64,000 nt of DNA from UBA6055 sp965203755 (lineage in GTDB: Bacteria; Chloroflexota; Anaerolineae; Aggregatilineales; Phototrophicaceae). The notes under the pieces are model-generated. The model ran no database searches, was not told the origin of the DNA, and worked only from the letters and a program-made list of their open reading frames with translations. How positions within the stretch are numbered: position 1 is the stretch's first letter; every line of letters begins with the position of its first letter. Positions 1 through 7,740 of the stretch are shown here, in pieces. Both the position numbers and the translations under genes were made by a program. The stretch lies in NCBI GenBank assembly GCA_965203755.1, contig OZ241910.1:1674001-1738000 (forward strand), in the 5' to 3' direction.

Positions 1-7
1 TAGCCAT

Positions 8-901
8 TTGACAGCCACGGTGCATGGCGTGGATTGCCGCATCGGCATGAAGAGCTTGGCTGACAATTCTGTCTCGCTGGTGTTGACTGACCCGCCCTAT
101 TTCATCGATGGCATGGACGCCGACTGGAACACGGCCAAGCTGAATGGCCGGGTAAAGCCAGGCGTCGTCGGTTCGCTGCCGGCGGGCATGAAATTTTCCG
201 TTAAGCAGGGGCGGGACTTGCAAAAATTTCTGATGCCGATTGCCAAGGAATGGATGCGGGTGCTTCGTCCCGGCGGATTTTGTCTCGTTTTCAGTCAAAA
301 TCGTCTGGCGCACCGAACTGCGGTGGCTTTGGAAGATGCCGATTTTGAGATTAGGGATGTGCTGCTGTGGCGCTATGAGGGGCAGGCGAAGGCATTTACC
401 CAAGATCATTTTATACGCAAGCGCAATCTGCCCGAAGCGGAGAAAAAGCGGCTCATCCGCAAGTTAGGCGGCCGCAAAACGCCGCAGCTGAAGCCGCAGG
501 GCGAAATGATTATTCTGGCGCAAGCCCCAAGAGACGGCACTTTCGTCGATAATTGGGACAAATGGGAAACCGGTTTAATCGACGTACAGAATCCGCTTAT
601 CGATGCGGACAAATTTCCTGGCACGGTCATTCCAGCCAAAAAGCCAAGGCGGCGCTATGGACATATAACCGCCAAGCCGGTTGATTTGCTGCGGCATCTG
701 ATTCGCATTTTCAGCGCGCCGGGCGCATTGGCGCTGGATTCGTTTGCTGGGTCAGGCTCGACTGGCGTGGCCGCCAAACTGGAAGGCCGAAACTTTGTTG
801 GCTATGAGATTGATCGAAATATGGCGCGCCGCGCGCAAAGACGGATTGACAAGGCCAACTCGATGTGCGGTGAAAGGAATAGCGAAGGGCTTTCTCTGTG
901 A
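8..901 (+). CDS. DNA methyltransferase (DPPY, beta-type order)
   Basis: Predicted SAM-dependent DNA amino-methyltransferase (N6-adenine or N4-cytosine). The catalytic motif LTDPPYF lies near residues 26-32 and the SAM-binding motif DSFAGSGSTG near residue 245. Motif IV preceding motif I, with the variable target-recognition region between them, is the beta-class arrangement. About 297 aa from a TTG at position 8. The frame is open to the window edge, so the true start may lie outside, although family members usually begin shortly before the GDC-like segment seen here (HGVDCRIGMKSL). No restriction partner is visible in the window, so it may be an orphan regulatory methylase or the second half of a pair cut off at the left. 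It converges on the GT9 gene 27 bp downstream. Confidence 0.85.
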   Translation: MTATVHGVDCRIGMKSLADNSVSLVLTDPPYFIDGMDADWNTAKLNGRVKPGVVGSLPAGMKFSVKQGRDLQKFLMPIAKEWMRVLRPGGFCLVFSQNRLAHRTAVALEDADFEIRDVLLWRYEGQAKAFTQDHFIRKRNLPEAEKKRLIRKLGGRKTPQLKPQGEMIILAQAPRDGTFVDNWDKWETGLIDVQNPLIDADKFPGTVIPAKKPRRRYGHITAKPVDLLRHLIRIFSAPGALALDSFAGSGSTGVAAKLEGRNFVGYEIDRNMARRAQRRIDKANSMCGERNSEGLSL

Positions 902-928
902 CCTTTGCGCCGCTGTGGTAAAAGTTTA

Positions 929-1993
929 TCAAGTCAAAAATGCCATAATTTCCGCCGCCCCATCCTCGACGCTGAATCCATCCCGCGTCCAGTCCCAGGG
1001 CCTTTCCTCCATCCATTTCGTCGGTTTCCGAAGCACAAGATGATTCGGGGTATAGGGCGCATAGCGGCGGGGGTCGGTGGGGCCCATCATCATCACGGCG
1101 CGCGCGCCGCTGGCGGCCGCCAGATGCGTCAAGCCGCTGTCGTTGCCGATGTAAAACCAGGCGTCGGCCGCCAGCGCGGCGATTTCCTGAAAGGACAGTT
1201 TGTCCACCCAAGCAGCTGACGGCGCCGCCAGACGTTCTGCCACCGCTTCAACCCGATGCGCGTCCTTGGGCCCGCCAATGAGGATCACCGGCGCTGATGC
1301 CGCCCCCGCCACATGATTCAGCAGTTCGGCAAGCTGCGCCGGCGGATAACGTTTGCTGTCCATCCGCATGCCCGGATTGCCGCCGCCGCCCGGATGCGCC
1401 ACAATATAAGGGCGGGCAAGCTGCGCTGCCGCAAGCCGCCTTTTGACAGCCGCTTTCGCCGCCGCGGTGACTGGCAGATTGGCCCAGGCGCGAACCTCGC
1501 GCCCGGCAATCGCGCTGATGAGCTTGAGGTAAATCTCGCTTTCATGCACGCGGTCAGCCGGGTCAACCGGCAGCCGCAGGTTATAGCCAAAGCCGCGGCC
1601 TAAGCTGTCCAGGCCGGCGCGAATCGGAATGCCCGCGCAATAGACCGCCAGGCTCATCAAGGGCGAGCGCAGCAGCGACACTGCCATATCATAATGCCCA
1701 GCCCGCAGCTGGCGCACAAAGCGCAGCATCCCCGCCGCCGACCGCAGCGGCATATCGGCGGCGCCGGTATCGAGAATGGCGTCAAAAGCCGGATGATGCT
1801 CGATGGCGCGGGCTGACCATGACCCGATGGCCCAGGTGATGTGCGCTTGGGGAAACGTTTCGCGCAAGGCCGACAGCGCCGCCGTGGCCATCACGGCATC
1901 GCCGATGCAGCAGGGACGAATGAAGACAATCCGCCGCGGCTTCATCCTGACGGGCTTTGCGGGCAGCAGACGCGCCAAAATCGAATACACCAT
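929..1993 (-). CDS. Glycosyltransferase family 9 (heptosyltransferase-like)
   Basis: ADP-heptose:LPS heptosyltransferase-type GT9 enzyme, about 354 aa, predicted to move a nucleotide-activated heptose or similar sugar onto a surface glycan at the inner face of the membrane. Visible family signatures are the N-terminal RPCCIGDAVMATAALSAL, the central HPGGGGNPGMR, the second Rossmann half beginning with VILIGGPKD, and the sugar-nucleotide site IGNDSGLTHLAAASG followed by GPTDPRRYAPY. An internal ATG at residue 17, just before the first beta strand, is an alternative start. The heptose-1-phosphate adenylyltransferase-like gene at 4796 could supply its donor. True LPS is not expected if this is Chloroflexota, so the acceptor is unknown. 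Confidence 0.85.
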   Translation of the reverse strand: MVYSILARLLPAKPVRMKPRRIVFIRPCCIGDAVMATAALSALRETFPQAHITWAIGSWSARAIEHHPAFDAILDTGAADMPLRSAAGMLRFVRQLRAGHYDMAVSLLRSPLMSLAVYCAGIPIRAGLDSLGRGFGYNLRLPVDPADRVHESEIYLKLISAIAGREVRAWANLPVTAAAKAAVKRRLAAAQLARPYIVAHPGGGGNPGMRMDSKRYPPAQLAELLNHVAGAASAPVILIGGPKDAHRVEAVAERLAAPSAAWVDKLSFQEIAALAADAWFYIGNDSGLTHLAAASGARAVMMMGPTDPRRYAPYTPNHLVLRKPTKWMEERPWDWTRDGFSVEDGAAEIMAFLT

Positions 1994-2131
1994 CCAACCG
2001 TTTCTTTATCTTGAATCAACCGGCGTCTGTGCAGAATGTAACCCATGCTCAAGAGGGCGTACAGCGGCATTTGAAGCCGGGCCGCCATCATGCTAAACTT
2101 GGAGCATCGCTCAAGGACGGGACCGCAGTTG

Positions 2132-2803
2132 ATGCAGTTTGGACGCGCTCTGTTCTATTCCTTCGACGACAAGCACTGGCTGAACAAGCTGGCGCGAACC
2201 GCCCTGCTGATGGTCCTCTGCGGCATTCCGCTGATTGGTCTCATCCCGCTCTGCGGCCTGCTGGGTTATCTGACCGAAATTGTCCGCAATGTAAGCCAAA
2301 GTCATCCGCGCCCGCTCCCGAATTGGGAACGTTTCGGCAGCAAAGTCGGCGCCGGCTTTGCTGTTTTGCTGGCAGTCTTGGTCTATAATCTGCCGCCGGT
2401 GATTTTAGCCGGTCTGCTGTGCGTCTTTAACCCGATGATTGCGGTCAGTCTCTTTGGCGGCATCGCTTTTGTCGGGATTGTGGCTGGACTGCTGCCGCTT
2501 CTGCTCATCTATGCCGCTGTGGCTTGGTCTATGCTGGCAGTCGGGCTGATGCGCTATGCCGAAACCGGCGACAAGGGCGAGTTTTATCGCTTCGGCAAAC
2601 TGTTCCGCCGTTTGCAGACCGACGCCGGGCTGACTTTGCAATGGCTGCTGTATTGCGCTGCCGCCAATATCGCGCTGGTCGTCTTGATGCCCGTTGCCCT
2701 GCTTGGACTGGCGCTGTATTTCCCGGCGCATGGCTATTTGATTGGCAGCTATGGCCGCCGGCTGCAAGCATCCGAATATGCCTATCGCCAAGGCTCGCGG
2801 TGA
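2132..2803 (+). CDS. DUF4013 multi-pass membrane protein
   Basis: Polytopic membrane protein of about 223 aa resembling the DUF4013 family, whose function is not established. The N-terminus MQFGRALFYSFDDKHWLNKL is typical of the family: a short amphipathic start followed by a first hydrophobic helix. About five further hydrophobic stretches (VLLAVLVYNLPPVILAGLL, ALLGLALYFPAHGYLIGSY and others) follow. The frame is open from 2090, but ATG 2132 starts the conserved block and has a purine-rich site (AAGGACGGGA) upstream, so it was preferred. It stands alone between the GT9 gene on the other strand and pepF. Confidence 0.75.
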   Translation: MQFGRALFYSFDDKHWLNKLARTALLMVLCGIPLIGLIPLCGLLGYLTEIVRNVSQSHPRPLPNWERFGSKVGAGFAVLLAVLVYNLPPVILAGLLCVFNPMIAVSLFGGIAFVGIVAGLLPLLLIYAAVAWSMLAVGLMRYAETGDKGEFYRFGKLFRRLQTDAGLTLQWLLYCAAANIALVVLMPVALLGLALYFPAHGYLIGSYGRRLQASEYAYRQGSR

Positions 2804-2965
2804 ACTCTGCCTTGACGATGGCATGGGGCGAATACAGGGCAATCGCATCGAAACCGCGTCTCTTTTGTCCTTTTCTTATCGGATTCCAAGTATCAAGCTG
2901 ACCCGTCATCTGATACGATTGGAACTGTTTAGATTTTTGTTGAATCGAATGCGAAAGAGGATGCA

Positions 2966-4789
2966 ATGACCGCCGCAGCGCAAGACCGTCCCACCGGCGC
3001 CGAGAACGTCATTTGGGATTTATCCGTCTTTTATCACAGCCCGGACGACCCGGCCATTGAAGCTGATATCGAAAAGCTCAACCAGCAGGCCGATGATTTC
3101 CAGCAGAGCTACCGCGGGCGGGTCGCCAGCTTGAGCGCCGCCGAATTCGCCGCCGCCCACGAAGCGATGGAAGCTGTTTATGACCGCCGCGGCCGGCTCG
3201 AATCCTATGCCTTTTTGAACTTCGCCGCCGACACCGCCAACAGCGCCTATCAGGCTTTGGTCGCCAAGATGCAAGACCTGGGCTCGGCATTGAGCCAGAA
3301 AATGGTGTTCTTTGATTTGGAATGGAATGCGCTCGATGATGACCAAGCGCAGGCGATCCTTGATGACCCGGCGCTGGCGAAGGCGCGCTATTTCATGGAA
3401 GCCGACCGGCGTTACAAACCCTATCGGCTGACTGAAGCCGAAGAGCAGATCATCATCGAAAAAGACGTTACCGGCGGGAGCGCCTGGACGCGGTTTTTCA
3501 CCCAGCTGACCAGCGCCTTCGCCTTTGACTGGATGGGCGAAGAGGTCAACATGACCTTCGTGCTGGATAAATTGCGCCATGTCGACCGCGATATGCGCGA
3601 AATGGCCTGGCGCAAGCTGACCGACAAACTTGAACAAAGGTCAATGGAACTGACCTTTATCTTTAATACGCTGGCGCTGGACAAAGCCAACAGCGACCGC
3701 CGCCGCGGTTATCCATCCTGGGTTTCCTCGCGCAACCTTAGCAACAAAGCCAGCGGCGAAGTGGTCAATGCCCTAATCGAAACCGTGACCGGCAATTATG
3801 CCCTGGTTGCCCGCCAGTACCGCCTCAAGAAAGCCTTGCTGGCTTATGACGAACTCTATGATTATGACCGCTATGCCCCGCTCCAGCTTAAAGCCAGCGG
3901 CGCCTTCTATCGCTGGGATGAAGCCCGGCGCATCGTCCTGCGGGCCTTTGACGGCTTTAGCGTCAAAATGAAGTCCATCGCGCAGGAATTCTTCGACAGC
4001 CGCTGGATTCATGCCCCGGTCATGCAAAACAAACGCGGCGGCGCCTTTGCCAGCCCGACGGTCGCCTCGGCCAACCCCTATGTTTTTCTGAATTATATGG
4101 GCAGCGCCCGCGATGTGACGACGCTGGCGCATGAATTGGGACATGGCATCCACATGGTCCTCGCTGGGCGCGAAAGCGGCCTGTTCGCGCTGTACACCCC
4201 GCTCACCACTGCCGAAATGGCCTCCACTTTTGCCGAAATGCTGGTCTTCCAAGACCTCATGGCCGCCGAAGCTGAAAGCGAAGCGCGGCTTTCGATGCTG
4301 GTCGAGAAAATCGAAGACACCTTTGCCACCGTCTTTCGCCAAATCTCAATGAACCGCTTTGAAGACAAGATGCACCGCGCCCGCCGCCGCGAAGGCGAAT
4401 TAACCACCGAACGTTTCAGCCAACTCTGGCTGGAAACCCAGCGCGATATGTTCCAGGACAGCGTGACCATCACCGACGAGTATGGCTTGTGGTGGAGTTA
4501 TGTACCGCATTTCCTGCATACCCCCGGCTATGTCTATGCCTATGCCTTCGGTGAACTGCTGGCGCTGGCGCTCTATCGGCTCTATCAGGAAGAGGGTGAA
4601 ACCTTCGTTCCCAAATATATTAACCTGCTGGCGGCCGGCGATTCCGACTATCCCGACCGGCTGCTGGCAAAAGCGGGCGTGGACATCAACGACCCCGGCT
4701 TCTGGCAAAAGGGCATTGACGTGATTGAGGAATGGGTCATGCAGGCGGAAGCGCTGGCGAAATCGCTTTATCCCGAAAAATTTGCCTAA
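2966..4789 (+). CDS. pepF: Oligoendopeptidase F (M3 family metallopeptidase)
   Basis: Cytoplasmic zinc oligopeptidase of the M3B/PepF type, 607 aa, full length for the family (about 600 aa). The zinc motif HELGHG sits near residue 389 in LAHELGHGIHMVL, and the downstream glutamate helix that completes the zinc site is visible (TAEMASTFAEMLVF). The C-terminal substrate-binding segment includes HTPGYVYAYAFGELLALAL. It degrades short peptides for amino-acid recycling. ATG 2966 follows an AAAGAGG ribosome site. The stop is 6 bp before the adenylyltransferase gene at 4796, suggesting co-transcription without an obvious functional link. Confidence 0.95.
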   Translation: MTAAAQDRPTGAENVIWDLSVFYHSPDDPAIEADIEKLNQQADDFQQSYRGRVASLSAAEFAAAHEAMEAVYDRRGRLESYAFLNFAADTANSAYQALVAKMQDLGSALSQKMVFFDLEWNALDDDQAQAILDDPALAKARYFMEADRRYKPYRLTEAEEQIIIEKDVTGGSAWTRFFTQLTSAFAFDWMGEEVNMTFVLDKLRHVDRDMREMAWRKLTDKLEQRSMELTFIFNTLALDKANSDRRRGYPSWVSSRNLSNKASGEVVNALIETVTGNYALVARQYRLKKALLAYDELYDYDRYAPLQLKASGAFYRWDEARRIVLRAFDGFSVKMKSIAQEFFDSRWIHAPVMQNKRGGAFASPTVASANPYVFLNYMGSARDVTTLAHELGHGIHMVLAGRESGLFALYTPLTTAEMASTFAEMLVFQDLMAAEAESEARLSMLVEKIEDTFATVFRQISMNRFEDKMHRARRREGELTTERFSQLWLETQRDMFQDSVTITDEYGLWWSYVPHFLHTPGYVYAYAFGELLALALYRLYQEEGETFVPKYINLLAAGDSDYPDRLLAKAGVDINDPGFWQKGIDVIEEWVMQAEALAKSLYPEKFA

Positions 4790-4795
4790 GCCATC

Positions 4796-5269
4796 ATGGG
4801 ACAGCGCATCAGCTTAGAACAGGCCGTCAAGCGGCGGCGGCGGCTGCGGCGGCAGGGCAAAACCCTGGTCTTTGCCAATGGGCATTTTGACCTGCTGCAT
4901 GTCGGGCATCTCGATTATCTGGAACAGGCTCGCAGCCTGGGCGATGCCCTGTTCCTCGGGCTGAACGGCGACCGCTCATCGGCGCGGCTGAAAGGCCGTG
5001 GCCGCCCGATTGTGCCGGCGATGGAACGCGCCCGGCTGCTGGCGGCCCTGGCACCGGTCACGGCTGTCATCATCTTTGACGAGGATACCGCCGATGTCCT
5101 GCTCAAGGCGCTTGAGCCCGATATTTACGTCAAGGGGGGCGATTACGCCGACAAGCCGCTGCCCGAACGCGGGACCGTCGCGGCTTATGGCGGGCGCATC
5201 GAGTTGATTGACTATATGCCCAATCACAGCACGACCCGCCTGATTAAGAAAATCCGCGGCTTGCCCTAA
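4796..5269 (+). CDS. rfaE2: Heptose-1-phosphate adenylyltransferase-like (RfaE2/HldE C-domain)
   Basis: Nucleotidyltransferase of the cytidylyltransferase-like (HxGH) superfamily, 157 aa. It contains FANGHFDLLHVGHLDYLEQA with the HVGH nucleotide site at about residue 35, the conserved VKGGDY segment, and the C-terminal HSTTRLIKKI equivalent to the ISSTR motif. Length and these motifs match the single-domain RfaE2/HldC branch, which makes ADP-D-glycero-beta-D-manno-heptose from the 1-phosphate. The kinase half found in bifunctional HldE is absent here. Together with the GT9 gene at 929 it suggests a heptose-containing surface glycan, but no gmhA, gmhB or hldA is in the window. Glycerol-3-phosphate cytidylyltransferase-like activity cannot be excluded by eye. 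Confidence 0.85.
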   Translation: MGQRISLEQAVKRRRRLRRQGKTLVFANGHFDLLHVGHLDYLEQARSLGDALFLGLNGDRSSARLKGRGRPIVPAMERARLLAALAPVTAVIIFDEDTADVLLKALEPDIYVKGGDYADKPLPERGTVAAYGGRIELIDYMPNHSTTRLIKKIRGLP

Positions 5270-5288
5270 AAGCGAAAAACGGGCTGAT

Positions 5289-5915
5289 TTAGGTCAAGCG
5301 GTTGTAGAACTCGACCACCATCTGAATGTCCACCGGCGTCTGCACTTCGCCTTCTTCCGGCAGGCGGTCAAAGGCGACGCGGTGATTTTCCTTGTCCACG
5401 GTCAAATACGGCGGATAATAAGCCGACTGCTGAATCCATTCCTGAAGATGCGCGTTCTTTTTCATCTTGTCGGTGACTTCAATGACATCGCCTGGCATGA
5501 CCTGATACGAAGGCAGATCCAAGCGCCGGCCATTGACCTTGATGTGACCATGCCCGACAATCTGACGCGCCGCCCAAATCGTCGCCCCCAAACCCGATTT
5601 GTAGACGATGTTGTCCAGCCGCCGTTCCAGCAGCGTTAAGAGGTTGCTGCCGGTCGGGCCCGTCATCAGCGCGGCTTTTTTATAATAGTTCCGCATCTGC
5701 CGTTCGCGCACGTTGTAGATGAATGCCAGCTTTTGCTTCTCGTCCAACTGGAGCGCATAGTTGCTGCGGCGGCCAGAGCGGAATGATTTGTCGCGCCCGT
5801 GTTCACCGGGAGGATAGGCGCGGTCTTCTAAAATGCGCGAATACTTGGGCCGCGGCACCAGCAGTTCGCCGAAGCGCCGCTGTGGTTTTGCTTTGGGTCC
5901 ATGATAAGAAGCCAT
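5289..5915 (-). CDS. rpsD: 30S ribosomal protein S4
   Basis: Primary 16S rRNA-binding protein of the small subunit and a frequent translational autoregulator. At 208 aa it is full length. The N-terminal segment carries FGELLVPRPKYSRILEDRAYPPGEHG without the zinc-ligand cysteines of the C+ form. The S4 RNA-binding domain covers about residues 97-160 (RRLDNIVYKSGLGATIWAARQ, then VNGRRLDLPSYQVMPGD). It is a stand-alone gene here rather than in the rpsM-rpsK-rpsD-rpoA cluster. ATG 5915 has GAAGG about 11 nt upstream. Confidence 0.97.
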   Translation of the reverse strand: MASYHGPKAKPQRRFGELLVPRPKYSRILEDRAYPPGEHGRDKSFRSGRRSNYALQLDEKQKLAFIYNVRERQMRNYYKKAALMTGPTGSNLLTLLERRLDNIVYKSGLGATIWAARQIVGHGHIKVNGRRLDLPSYQVMPGDVIEVTDKMKKNAHLQEWIQQSAYYPPYLTVDKENHRVAFDRLPEEGEVQTPVDIQMVVEFYNRLT

Positions 5916-6014
5916 AAATGACGAACCTTCTTTATATTTGCCCTTACAGAAGTCAGCCGTCTATGCTAACTGATTCTGTTTGTATTGCTAGGGTGAGTTT
6001 CTTGGGAATGTGCA

Positions 6015-6043
6015 TTGCCATGGCGCCTGTGCTACCATAGATT
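6015..6043 (+). promoter_or_regulatory. Putative sigma-70 promoter for the enoyl-CoA hydratase gene
   Basis: TTGCCA at 6015-6020 and TAGATT at 6038-6043 are separated by 17 bp, about 30 bp before ATG 6074, with an AAGGGAG ribosome site between. Assigned from consensus match and position only. Confidence 0.4.
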
Positions 6044-6073
6044 TTATTCGCCGCGGGAAAGGGAGCTTCAACG

Positions 6074-6850
6074 ATGAGCTATGAATGGATTCTGGCCGAC
6101 CGGCCGGCAGAGGGCATTGGACGGGTCCAATTCAACCGGCCGCAAGTCCTGAATGCCCTTAGCGCGCCTATGCTGGATGAGGTCATGGACGCCATGCTGG
6201 CATTCAACGCCGACGAGCGCATCGGCGCCATGATACTCACCGGCGGCGACAAAGCCTTCGCCGCCGGCGCCGACATCAAGGAGATGGCCGCCAAAACGCA
6301 CATGGATATGGTCATGGACGCCGCGCTGGCTGACCGCTTTGATTTTACGCCCGTCAGCAAACCGATTGTCGCCGCCGTGTCCGGCTATGCGCTTGGCGGC
6401 GGCTGCGAAATCGCCCTGTGCTGTGATATGATCGTCGCTTCGGAAACGGCGGTGTTCGGCCAGCCAGAGATCAACCTGGGCATCATCCCCGGCGGCGGCG
6501 CCACCCAGCGCATGACCCGCGCGCTCGGCAAGTCGCTGGCGATGGAAGTTATGCTGACCGACCGCCGGCTTTCGGCGGCGGAAGCCCTGCGGTACGGCCT
6601 GGTCAGCCGCGTGGCGCCGCTTGATGAATATATGGATGCCGCCATCCAAATCGCCAGCAAAGTCGCCGGCAAGTCCCAAGTCGCCGTCAAGCTGACCAAA
6701 GAAGCCATCAGCAAAGCCGATGAGATGAGTTTGCGCCAAGGGCTGGAATTTGAAAGGCGCAGTTTTTACATCGCCTTTAGCTCCGAAGACAAGGCGGAAG
6801 GGATGCGCGCCTTTATCGAAAAACGGAAAGCGGAATGGAAAAACCGCTAA
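6074..6850 (+). CDS. Enoyl-CoA hydratase/isomerase family protein
   Basis: Crotonase-fold enzyme, 258 aa, the usual size for a single-domain enoyl-CoA hydratase that adds water to trans-2-enoyl-CoA in fatty-acid or branched-chain acyl oxidation. The first oxyanion-hole segment is AFAAGADIKEMA at about residues 61-72. The second is the glycine-rich ALGGGCEIALCCDM near 106-118, with the catalytic glutamates of that helix and of QPEINLGIIPGGGATQRM. The exact acyl chain specificity cannot be read from sequence. The gene overlaps the next one by 16 bp, so the two are probably translationally coupled. No dehydrogenase or thiolase lies beside it. Confidence 0.92.
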   Translation: MSYEWILADRPAEGIGRVQFNRPQVLNALSAPMLDEVMDAMLAFNADERIGAMILTGGDKAFAAGADIKEMAAKTHMDMVMDAALADRFDFTPVSKPIVAAVSGYALGGGCEIALCCDMIVASETAVFGQPEINLGIIPGGGATQRMTRALGKSLAMEVMLTDRRLSAAEALRYGLVSRVAPLDEYMDAAIQIASKVAGKSQVAVKLTKEAISKADEMSLRQGLEFERRSFYIAFSSEDKAEGMRAFIEKRKAEWKNR

Positions 6851-7455
6851 GCCTGACCCTGCTCTATACATCCAATCTCGGCGGCGACATCCACTTATTG
6901 CCGCGCCTCTATACCTTTATTCAGCGATTGAAGCCGGCGCGGCGGCCGGGCCTTCTGCTGTTTGATTTAGGGCATGCCTGCGCCGATGAGGTCTGGCACT
7001 GTCGGCTGACGCAGGGACGGTCTATGCTGATCGCGCTGGATGGCATGGGCTACCATGCCGCCAATGCCGCCGCCGCGCTTGACCCCATCAGCCGCCGCCA
7101 AGTTGAAGCGCAGATGACGATGGCGCTGGTCGATGATGCCCGCGATTGGCATTATCATATTCCGCCGGTTATCGACCGCAGCATCACCGCGGCTGTAGGG
7201 CTGACTGATTCGACGGCGCGCCTGCAAATTTGTCTTTCGCCGGCCGATGAGACCGCGGTTCAGGATAACATTCTGTATTTGGGCGATGTACGCGGCGGGC
7301 AAGTTGGCCGCGTCTGTCTTGACCTGCGTTCGGCGCCGCGCATCACCGCCAGCGGCGTCCATGATATGCCGCCCGATACGCTGCCCAATCCCAGCCTGGC
7401 GGCGACGGTCGAGTTTGTGGAAAGCGAAGCCCGTTATTTGCAAAAGAAGCGATAA
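6835..7455 (+). CDS. Degenerate 5'-nucleotidase/metallophosphoesterase-like protein
   Basis: Protein of 206 aa whose start resembles UshA/5'-nucleotidase N-domains: LLYTSNLGGDIHLLPRL parallels the usual TNDLHG plus PRL segment, LLLFDLGHACADEVW parallels the LLLDAGD segment, and MLIALDGMGYHAANAAAA parallels the segment before GNHE. In each case the metal ligands are substituted (DLHG to NLGG, GD to GH, GNHE absent). If the relationship is right, the protein has kept the fold but probably lost di-metal catalysis. It overlaps the hydratase gene by 16 bp. The assignment rests on pattern similarity judged by eye and is tentative; otherwise it is a conserved-looking protein of unknown role. Confidence 0.55.
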   Translation: MEKPLSLTLLYTSNLGGDIHLLPRLYTFIQRLKPARRPGLLLFDLGHACADEVWHCRLTQGRSMLIALDGMGYHAANAAAALDPISRRQVEAQMTMALVDDARDWHYHIPPVIDRSITAAVGLTDSTARLQICLSPADETAVQDNILYLGDVRGGQVGRVCLDLRSAPRITASGVHDMPPDTLPNPSLAATVEFVESEARYLQKKR

Positions 7456-7464
7456 TTTTTTATC

Positions 7465-7494
7465 CTTGCCACAGAGGGCACAGAGGGCGCAGAG
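7465..7494 (+). repeat. CTTGCCACAGAGG-type interspersed repeat, copy 1
   Basis: CTTGCCACAGAGGGCACAGA followed by GGGCGCAGAG. This is the CCACAGAGG(A/G)CACAGAG motif scattered through many environmental bacterial genomes. It lies in the gap before the 71-aa gene. A second, shorter copy lies at the other end of that gene (7708-7730), so the two form direct repeats around it. Confidence 0.7.
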
Positions 7495-7524
7495 AAACAG
7501 TCAATCTTGAAATGAGGTGTTGAG

Positions 7525-7740
7525 TTGATTTCAAATGAAATGCTTAAAGAGCTTCACCGTATGAATCGGGCCGACAAACTGCGCGTTATCCGACTGCTGG
7601 CTGATGATTTGGCCGCTGAAGAAGCTCTCGGTTTCATACCAGGCGCCGTTTATGAGATCGTGACGCCTTATGGCAATGAAGCCGCCGCGCAGGTGTTGAG
7701 CGATTTTCTTGCCACAGAGGACGCAGAGGGGGTTAAGTAG
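7525..7740 (+). CDS. Small protein of unknown function (71 aa)
   Basis: Opens with TTG 7525, preceded by a GAGG ribosome site at 7514-7517; an in-frame ATG follows at 7540. The N-terminal half is a charged helical segment (MLKELHRMNRADKLRVIRLL) and the C-terminal half contains FIPGAVYEIVTPYGNEAAA, a YE(I/V)xxPY pattern seen in short uncharacterised proteins of cyanobacteria and other environmental bacteria. The last dozen residues (ATEDAEGVK) are encoded by the interspersed repeat copy 2, so the native C-terminus may have been altered by the repeat. It overlaps the 3' end of the gene on the other strand (7668-7740). An antitoxin-like role is conceivable but nothing shows it. Confidence 0.55.
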   Translation: MISNEMLKELHRMNRADKLRVIRLLADDLAAEEALGFIPGAVYEIVTPYGNEAAAQVLSDFLATEDAEGVK

